Assembly: GCF_023898315.1 (NCBI RefSeq)
Contig: NC_064616.1
Location: 541,561,602 to 541,625,601, forward strand
Origin: Schistocerca nitens
Taxonomy: Eukaryota; Arthropoda; Insecta; Orthoptera; Acrididae
Length of the DNA: 64,000 nt
Direction of reading: 5' to 3'
Numbering within the stretch: position 1 is the stretch's first letter; each line of letters begins with the position of its first letter. Made by a program: the position numbers and the translations under genes. Below are positions 56,567-64,000 of the stretch, piece by piece. The notes under the pieces are model-generated. The model made no database searches, was not told the DNA's origin, and was given only the letters and a program-made list of their open reading frames with translations.

Positions 56567-56758
56567 CAGGCCGTTGTGGCCGAGAGGTTCTAGGCGCTTC
56601 AGTCCGGCTGTGCTGTGGTCGCAGGTTCAAATCCTGCTTCGGGCATGGATGTGTGTGATGTCCGTAGGTTAGTTAGGTTTACGTAGTTCTAAGACTAGGG
56701 GACTAATGACCCCAGATCTTAAGTCCCATAGTTCTTACAGCCATTCGAATCATTTTTT
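56567..56758 (+). mobile_element. SINE (Leu/Ser-like tRNA head)
   Basis: Plus-strand copy missing part of the head's variable arm (GTCCGGCTGTGCTGTGG). Imperfect flanking duplication GAATCGATACAT / GAATATATACAA. Confidence 0.9.
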
Positions 56759-57360
56759 GAATATATACAAACAGATCTAAACTACACACTAAACATTTGA
56801 TTTACAGCGTTTGCAAGATCGTCGTAAATTCTACAATGATCCTGACACGTTATGTAAGTCCCACTAGATACATGCATTTCGTGACAGACTCCCAATCGAC
56901 TTCATCGGCAAATTAATATTTCCTTTTAATTTAAATAACTCCCTTGTACTCAAAACTAACAACAAATATGAAGAAACCTCACCCCTCGTTTAATTCCGTG
57001 CAGTGAAGCTGCGTACACAAATCTATACTCCATAGAACAAAAAATTATTCCCCCAAAATATTCTCTGATATGTAGGTAAACATACATCTGTCTTCCTAGT
57101 TAAGCATTATAATTTTTCATTTTCCAAATTTCTCCAACCTCCATGCACCCAAATTGGTGTGACCATAACTTATAATTTAGAAACTACAACAAACATAAAA
57201 CCATTGAATAACTTAAACATAGCAACATACATACTCATAAATAAATCCGTTATATACCCCCAAAACGTAAGTTATATGTATACTGCGCACTGATTTTTGA
57301 CTAGATACCGTTCACCAAATAACTGAGTTCTCTGATCTCCTCGCACCCAAATGTGCGTCG
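56759..57360. other. no gene seen; may hold LTR sequence of element B
   Basis: AT-rich region between the 3' ends of two convergent Gypsy elements. By position it could include the 3' LTR of element B on the minus strand, but I cannot identify one. Confidence 0.35.
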
Positions 57361-57369
57361 TTCTCAAAG

Positions 57370-58430
57370 TACAGTCTCAGTTTTGTCACATTTCTTAATC
57401 CTAGAAGTTTTCCTGAAACAGTGTAGTCGAGTCGGTAGGCGTTAGGGTGCGATCATTCTGCCACTGCAAATGGCCCATAGTATAGCTCAAACAACTGTTT
57501 TTAATTCTCCATCCACTTCGCTGGACTTTTCTTTCGTACGTACTAGGACTTTGTATTCTATTTTTTATTTAATTCGTTTGTACCGCCCATTATGCTGTTT
57601 CTTCCTTTCCGCTGCCAACTTTCCCATACGGGATTATACCGCCTGCTCCCCTCAGCGTCCCACTCAGCCAGGCGCTGCGGGAACTCCACAATTCCAGATT
57701 CGAATCCTGCCTCGGGCATGGATGTGTGTGATGTCCTTAGGTTAGTTAGGTTTCATTATTTCTTAGTTCTAGGCGACTGATGACCTCAGAAGTTAAGTCG
57801 CATAGTCCTCAGAGCCATTTGAACTCCACCATTTCCGTTAATAGATATTTCGGTTGGACTTCCGTCATCACCTCCAAGGGCGAATATCCAGTTACGTTAC
57901 TTTTCACGCTGTTTAGAACGTCCTCAAACGAACGTACGTATTCCAGCCACTTTGAGTGTCTATCACTCGCGTAAGGCCGACATAGTCATCCCACTTCTCG
58001 CATATACCGCCCGCAAGGGTTACTCGCCGGGTGATACACGGGTATTTTAAAGCGATTTATATCCTCGTCGTTCATAAATTTGTTCCAAACGTTTCATGGA
58101 AACTGCGATCCGTTGTCAGATAACAGCCTTTCTGGTTTGATTACTTTTTAAAGAAATCTTTTTCTAATTTTTCTATCAGCGTCTTGCTGTTAGCTTTCCG
58201 TATCGTATAAAGCTTAGCAAATTTTGAAACGAGGTCCGCAACAACAAATATGTACTTCATACCGCCAGGTCCTGTGGGCAGTGAGCCATAATTGTCAACC
58301 GCCAGTAACTCTCATTCCTTGGTTGGTATTATACTTTGCATTTCCCCTTGTTGATTTGTAGTGCAATATTTTACTCATTGACATCGATCACAGGCGGCCA
58401 GCTGAGCGTGTACTCGTCTGTCGAAGTAAT
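57370..58430 (-). pseudogene. Gypsy B integrase
   Basis: On the minus strand: AVDNYGSLPTGPGGMKYIFV (first catalytic Asp, near 58290), ADLVSKFAKLYTIRKANSKT, LLSDNGSQF (second Asp, near 58115) and IALKYPCITR. After the SINE at 57690-57820, the C-terminal YYGPFAVAE segment, then NAYRLDYTVSGKLLGLRNVT (near 57470-57390). Frameshifts and stops are present. Order and motifs match Gypsy integrases. Confidence 0.75.
57690..57820 (+). mobile_element. SINE, 5' truncated
   Basis: Begins at the B-box half (GATTCGAATCC) and keeps body and tail, flanked by GAACTCCAC at 57681-57689 and 57821-57829. Inserted in integrase B. Confidence 0.9.
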
Positions 58431-58925
58431 GAATATGGATGTATTGCTCTATAAGTTCCGTGCACTTCTGTTACCCGTAATGACCGTGACATACATGGAC
58501 GTAATCTATCGGCTGTTCCACGTATTTGTCGGGGAAGCACAGTCTCAGTGATCTGTCTCCTCGTCTCTTCTGCGAAATTGCCCACCCTTGTGGATCTTGA
58601 AATAGCGGGGTATTTATTCCTAGCCCTTGCTGTCAGAGTTGATTTTGATGTTCTTCAGTTCAAAGTCATCGTTTGGCACTCTCCGCATATCCCTGTAGGC
58701 AGTGCGAATTTCCTTCTCCCCCGGTACTCGTTTCATGTACAGCATCTGAAATTCGTTCTTTGCCTCCTCCCCTTCATCGCCTTCCTCTCCAAAGGGAAGC
58801 CGCGACAGAGCATCGGCAATACAATCTCGGTCCCTTTTGTTTAGATAATCTGGTAACTAAATTGCTGCCAGAACATTGCCCAGTGCATCAAACGGTCTTT
58901 TAGTGTTCTATAGTCTTGCAGAGAA

Positions 58926-59755
58926 CTAAGGTGCCTTTTGGTCTCCTAGTCCTGTTACCTCTCTACCTTCCAAATACATACGGAACTTTTTCAATCCATA
59001 CAGGATTGCAAGCAGCTCCTTCTCTGTTATGCTGTATCCGTGTTCGTGTTTGTTGAGTATGCGGCTGGCTAAAGCCACACGCCGGTGTTGTATCTTCCTG
59101 TCGATTTGTTTTTCTTGCAAGATTTCGCAGCCTATCCCACAATCTGAACTGTCCGACGACAAACAGAACGGAAGTGTCATGTCGGAATAATTGAGCATCT
59201 TTCTCGCACACAGTTTATCCTTTATGTTCTGAAATTCCTTTTCACATTCCTCGGCCCATTTCCGGGATGCGTTTTTCTTTAATAATTTACATACATTTTC
59301 GTTACTCATTCCTCCATCCCCCAAGAATTTTCAATAAAACCAACATATTCCGAGGTATGATTCTAATTGCTCCCGGTTGGTTGGCCTTTCATTATCCTGA
59401 TTGATTTTGGTTTCTGGGTACTCGGTAAAATTCCTTCAGATGTAAGAGTGTGTCCTAGAAACTGAATTTCCGCTCGGAAAAAACCGCATTTGGCAATCTT
59501 TAATGTCATCCCTCTTATTCTTAAGACCACAAGCATTACCTCCAGCAGTATACAGTGTTCGTACCAGAACTCCGTCGCTATCGAAATGTCGTCCACATAG
59601 ATCACCAACTTACTCATTAAGCGTTCTCCTAAAACATGGCTTAGCGCTCTCACAAATACTGCCACTGAAATTGTGAGTCCGAACGGTACAACCTTAAACC
59701 GGTAGCTTCGTCCTTCGAATAAGAACCCTGGGCAATGTCTGCTTTCTTCTGCCAA
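58926..59755 (-). pseudogene. Gypsy B reverse transcriptase and RNase H
   Basis: 59755-59363 is open for 130 codons: FKVVPFGLTISVAVFVRALS, then KLVIYVDDISIATEF with the catalytic YVDD, then KCGFFRAEIQFLGHTLTSEG of the RT thumb. After a stop and shift, 59324-58926 (132 codons) holds the connection and RNase H start: FQNIKDKLCARKMLNY, LSSDSSDCGIGCEILQ (the first RNase H Asp) and SITEKELLAILYGLKKF (catalytic Glu). The remainder of RNase H is degraded. Short open blocks of this length suggest moderate age. Confidence 0.87.
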
Positions 59756-59921
59756 TGGGATTTACCAAAATCCTAAGGTCAAGTCAACACTAGACATGTA
59801 TTTTAGGTTCCTGAAGTTTTGCAGCAGCCTCTCCATATTACCAGGCTGGTCGAGTTTTCCCACAATTACCTTATTTATCTTACGTGCTTCTAACACGATT
59901 CTAATCTATTTGTCTTTTTTC

Positions 59922-60114
59922 AAAAAATGGTTCAAATGGCTCTGACCACTATGTGACTTAACTTCTGAGGTCATCAGTAGAACTACTTAAACCTAAGTAA
60001 CCTAAGGACATCACACACATCCATGCCCGAGGCAGGATTCGAACCTGCGACCGTAGCGGTCCCGCGGTTCCGGACTGTAGCGCCTAGAACCCCGCGACCA
60101 TCCAGGCCGGCATA
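59922..60114 (-). mobile_element. SINE (Leu/Ser-like tRNA head)
   Basis: Minus-strand copy in the RT start of element B with the 11-bp duplication TGTCTTTTTTC at 59911-59921 and 60115-60125. A 14-base gap in the body (CATCAGT directly followed by AGAACTAC) distinguishes it. Confidence 0.95.
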
Positions 60115-60139
60115 TGTCTTTTTTCTTTACAATTACAAT

Positions 60140-60780
60140 GGGATTACACTAATCGCTCCTACACTGTTCTATAATATTCCATTCCAACATTTTCCTTAAC
60201 CTGGCCCTGACGGCTTCCCGATCAATAATAGAAATTATGTAAGGCTTGCACTTAGTCAGCCCGTACGGCTTCACTTAGAGTATTCGAAGTCTGTTACTTT
60301 ACCGGGACGATCAGGAAATAAGTTCCCATAACGGCACAACAATTCACACTACTCCATTATCTCTACCTCCGATATGCCCTCCACCGCTTCTACCGTTGCC
60401 TTTATCTTGTCACACATATTGTTCTCTTCATCCCAACCATGAGTAATTATGGTGTGCGCAATCTGGTTGTCCCCTGTCAAATGTTTCTCAAATTTTACTT
60501 TCCTTTTTTCACCCTCAATTTCAAAATCCGAGCACCTTCACATGCAGTGAAGCGAGGTTTTATATTTACATAAGAAATCCTTTCCCAGCACCAAATCTTT
60601 GACAACTCCATTTACTACAATGCATCCTATACTAGAACGACTCTCGTCGCACTTGAATTTTTGAGCGAACGGAAAATGATAATGCCCATAAACTACATAT
60701 TTTTGAGATAAGAATTAAAAGCTCTTTTCTATAGACCAAGAATTCTTTTATTTTTGGTCATTTTCACGAGCATGTCCCCT
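60140..60780 (-). pseudogene. Gypsy B protease and RT N-terminal region
   Basis: Minus strand, about 60660-60560: a CIVVNGVVKDLVLGKDFL segment, the distal part of a retropepsin-type protease. About 60330-60150, in changing frames: RYGNLFPDRPGKVTDFEY and KPYxI-like RT entry sequence. The DTG active site would lie near 60640 but reads CDESRSS, so it is lost or unrecognisable. Many stops. Confidence 0.55.
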
Positions 60781-61070
60781 TAACGTCTACACAAGAATTG
60801 TTACACTGTCTCACCGAACCGGTTACCATCCACCCTTCGAAGTAAGTACATACAGTGCCGAAGTCAAGCGAGTTCGCGTTTCTTCGCTCCGAGGGGAGGG
60901 GCTGTGAAATGCCCGAAGAAGGTATTACTGGAGGAGGGTTAATAATTCCAGTGGGTAGGAGACCACTGGTTATATTTGATGGCAGACCCAAAGAGTCGTT
61001 ATTTGCACATGTTACAAGCAGGGAAAGTGAAATGTCACACAAAGGTTGGTTCTGCAGGGTCAAGAATTAA

Positions 61071-63471
61071 TACTCAATGGAACTCGTTGTGAGATATGTC
61101 AACCCACTTTCGGCTTACCTAGTACAAAACAGGAACCATAAACATCAGTATGGTCCATTCCTTAATTTATATACCTTACCTACCTTCCTTGCTTTCGCCC
61201 CTGAACAACTTTTATATCTTAACGATGCCATTGACGAGCACCCGGTCACATCTCTGGATCAGATGATCGCCACACAACATGGTCGTGTTACCATGGTGCA
61301 TCTCTTACAGCACGTATAAAGCTACTGAAGTAAGTAGCGGTAGCAACTGCTAGTCATTGGTTCATCAACATCAGCCGTTTGTGTATTCCTTGTGCTGATC
61401 GGAGTTAAGTATTCCTTGTTCAAGAGAAGAACTGCCCCACCACTCCCAACCTTCAGCATACAGATTCGAACCGCTCTGAATGGCACCCCCCCCTCCATTC
61501 CTCTCCCCCCCCCCCCACCCACGGACCAGGCAGCATAATAAGTGAACAATCACGGAGGGAAAGACCAAGTGTGGACATGGACCATAACGAATAATGGTGT
61601 ATAAGAGGGAGAGAACTGTGGTGTAATTAGTGGTGGCAAGTTACAAGATATAGTTTCAAAGGAAGGGAGCAGTGTAAATATGTAAAAGTTCAGTACAACT
61701 AGAGGGTTCAAAACCACATAAATAGAGTAACGTGTAAACAGATGTAGTGGCAGAATGCAGGGACTCATTCTTTCCGTAAAACTGATAAACGTAGAGCGTC
61801 GAATAATTTGAACGATCAAGTTAGGTAAAAGGGGGAGCTTTACAGTAATTAAGTTAGTTAAAATGTGAAGGAATGTTGGGAACCGGAAGTCATACGCGTA
61901 CTGCACTCTGTTGCGCTGCTTGGTGATATGGTACCGTGGCCAAAGTTCGTCGTCGGAGACCCAAGTTAAGCAAGGCAAAGGAGAACACTGAGTCATCCAC
62001 TAGCGGATGACGTGACACAGTGTAAACAGGCACGAGACTCCAGTGCCTACGGTCGGATTCGAACATGGGTTCTCTGCTGGGCGTTGTTGCTGGGGGGCCG
62101 TCCTCGGATGGCTCCTGATGACAAAATAACCACATGTATTGATCAACTGCAATACATTGGTTGTTAGCCCGAAACGGTAGAGTAGTTTCCGCTGTATAAG
62201 CAGCAGATTTCGCTGCTCACTCGCAAGGGGAAATACAAACAGAGGAGGCTCCACCGCCAATTTAATTGCACAAAGCGGCCGGCGGCGGTTGCAACTGAAC
62301 CCATGTGGACGGGTGGAAAGAAATGTGTTAGGCTTCATAATACTTATATATATATGTGTCGTGTATTATGCGTTTCTTGTACATGAATCTGCATATGAAC
62401 TTTCCTAATCCTCCTCACACCTTTCCCTAAAGCGTGGCCAAATCTTAGTTGGGAAGTAGTTCTGTAGTATAGCAGTGTCAACCTCACCCCTGGGTAGGGG
62501 ATCACAGAGACAGCACAATCAGGTAAAAGTCGAGGACGTTCCAGTGTCACAAGATTTGGGGTGGAGAGGTTGCTCACGGCAAAGTGGGTCGACCATCCCC
62601 TCCACCGGGACCCAGGATGACCTCTGGGTGCCCGCCATATTCGGGGAGTGTTACAGAAGACGGGTAAGTGAGCAGACGTGCCCTCAGTGCGACTGTCTGA
62701 ATGTTCACGCATGGAAGAGAGGTATTTGAATATTTGTACTAATTCTTTTATTTCCAGCTTCGGATTGTGTGAGGAAATGAATGTTCTCGTTTAATTTCGG
62801 AAATTTGACCCCCTTTGTTAATGTATCTGGTCCCCAGTTTGCCCGTTATCCTCCTCACATAGCGGATGTCCCATGGAAAATATTGGGAGACTTTGGTGGT
62901 ATACATTTGGCCAACGCAATTCCGTCTTGCCCGTAGAAATGTGCGTGCAGATTAGTATATATTATACCCGAGCTTTAGGTGGTCAATTGTCATCAATCTT
63001 TAACATGCCTTAAAAATCACAAAGAAGTCAAGTTAAAGGAATTCATTTAAAATAAAAGATATAGAATGGAGAAAACCACACATCTGCGTGTGAGCCCTCC
63101 AGCCGCTTGCCTAGTATCATATAGAAAGGGCACGCTCTATAGGTAGCGCTCTCAAACTCCCCTCCCCAGTTATCCGTTGCGAAATTTTAATTCTGGGCTT
63201 GACGACATCAACTTTCATCTGGCGTCCCTAGGCAAGGAGGTTAGACGGTAATCTTTCATCTGGCCGACCCTTTCCCAGGATTCTTGCGAATACGTGAAGA
63301 CTCTGAGAAACCAGTCAGTGATTAATGTTCAAATTGATTGTAGTACGCTAAAGATTGAGCGATTTTAGTAAGATAGTGGTGCATGTAAATTATAGCGTGA
63401 CTACTCATTTAGCGAGTGCAGCAAATACGGATATGCGCACGACGCGCTCGCACACACGTAGCTTAGCAATA
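61071..63471. other. no gene seen; C-rich and AT-rich simple runs
   Basis: No conserved domain found. Poly-C-rich stretches lie at 61485-61520, and a short TATATA run at 62345-62355. 63000-63471 precedes the gag-like frame and may be its leader or LTR. A TGGCGTCCC at 63220-63228 could be a primer-binding site, but that is weak. Confidence 0.35.
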
Positions 63472-64000
63472 ATGGACCTCGTCTTGGCTGAACCCGGCAG
63501 CATGCCAGAGGCGGGTGCGGGAAGGTCACAAAGCCTCGCCCGACCGGAAACCATTAGCGCGGGGAGAACTTCCCCCCGCACGCCGACAGTCTCGGAGAAC
63601 AGCGGTGAAACCGCACCCTCGCACGTGCAACGCGAAACGGGCTGTGGAAGCCTTATGCCAGGTCAAGAACCGCTGAATAGCACGGTCATAGGAACCGCAG
63701 AAAATACGCTCAAAACCTCGAATAGCAGCACAATGATAGACACACTAGCGAAACTGCTCAATGAACGTTTCACTGAGCTCGAGGAACGCCAAGACAAACG
63801 TTTTGTTGAGATAGGAAACAAGGTCAAACAGGACTTGGAGGAACAGACAAAACGCCTCCAAGAAGCGTTCGACGCTCGATTTAACGAACACGAGACAAAA
63901 CTGACCGAACAATCACGAAAGCTTCAAGAACTTGAGAGTCAAGTAGGATCACTGGTACTGGATAATGAAACCTGCAATGAAGTTCTACGAACTGAGGTTA
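63472..64000 (+). CDS. gag-like coiled-coil ORF, partial, runs off window
   Basis: Open from ATG 63472 (AATAATGG context) to the window end, at least 176 residues without a stop. Residues 1-85 are Pro/Ser/Thr/Gly-rich and probably disordered. From about residue 86 a strongly helical, charged coiled coil follows: MIDTLAKLLNERFTELEER, VKQDLEEQTKRLQEAFDAR, KLTEQSRKLQELESQVGSL. A disordered head and long coil before a capsid part is common in insect LTR retrotransposon Gag proteins, and the local GC content exceeds the flanks. No capsid motif is inside the window, so a host coiled-coil protein remains possible. Confidence 0.6.
   Translation, partial: MDLVLAEPGSMPEAGAGRSQSLARPETISAGRTSPRTPTVSENSGETAPSHVQRETGCGSLMPGQEPLNSTVIGTAENTLKTSNSSTMIDTLAKLLNERFTELEERQDKRFVEIGNKVKQDLEEQTKRLQEAFDARFNEHETKLTEQSRKLQELESQVGSLVLDNETCNEVLRTEV

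Larger units (their letters stand above)
57360..61070 (-). mobile_element. Gypsy-type LTR retrotransposon B, defective, minus strand
   Basis: Read right to left: possible gag/pol junction (to 60780), protease-like region (60780-60500), RT (60300-59363), RNase H (59324-58926) and integrase (58430-57370). A different family from element A (YVDD rather than YLDD, other motifs). SINEs at 57690 and 59922 interrupt it. LTRs were not identified. Confidence 0.78.

Noticed and set aside
1..64000. CRISPR arrays, operons, phage or other prokaryotic defence systems
   Set aside because: No regularly spaced short repeats, ribosome-binding sites or compact gene clusters; the sequence is clearly a metazoan repeat landscape.

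Overview
This window looks like intergenic or intronic DNA from a large, repeat-rich insect genome. The best guess is an orthopteran, probably a locust or grasshopper of the genus Schistocerca. That rests on recognising its tRNA-headed SINE family (17 copies here), a 5S rRNA-derived SINE, CR1-, Jockey- and RTE-type LINEs, Tc1/mariner elements, Penelope-like elements and a Gypsy LTR, all decayed to different degrees; the genus is inference, arthropod is much safer. I found no recognisable conserved host protein gene, no real tRNA or rRNA gene, no CRISPR array and no prokaryotic operon.

Layout. 0.6-6.6 kb: one copy of an unrecognised ~1.5 kb repeat, split by a truncated Jockey LINE (- strand) and an RTE-type LINE (+ strand, 12-bp target duplication), the LINE itself split at its 5' end by a SINE. 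7.6-10.2 kb: SINEs and two dead Tc1-like elements. 10.7-19.5 kb: a stack of nested insertions. CR1-type LINE A is interrupted by SINEs and by CR1-type LINE B, and B is interrupted by a Tc1-like transposon whose 340-aa transposase is uninterrupted. 19.5-21.3 kb: the second, inverted copy of the unrecognised repeat. 21.9-24.9 kb: tRNA-like repeat modules around a Tc1-like element with three in-frame stops. 25.8-28.9 kb: a Jockey LINE joined to a piggyBac relic.

29-45 kb: mostly sequence in which I see nothing, with a CR1 endonuclease scrap, a deleted mariner, an RTE fragment, a solo LTR, a Tc1-like relic containing a long TA microsatellite, and one candidate exon with a good Kozak context and donor site. 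45.2-46.7 kb: another Tc1-like relic split by a SINE with a different tRNA head. 50.8-52.4 kb: two Penelope-like 3' ends arranged head to head. 52.7-61 kb: two Gypsy-type LTR retrotransposons facing each other, both broken, together carrying six further SINEs. 63.5 kb to the end: an open, coiled-coil gag-like frame that runs off the window.

The elements do not form a pathway; their relation is chronological. Target-site duplications let the insertion order be read directly. Only the transposase at 14238-15260 looks capable of encoding a complete product; almost every other coding frame has stops, frameshifts, deletions or lost catalytic residues.
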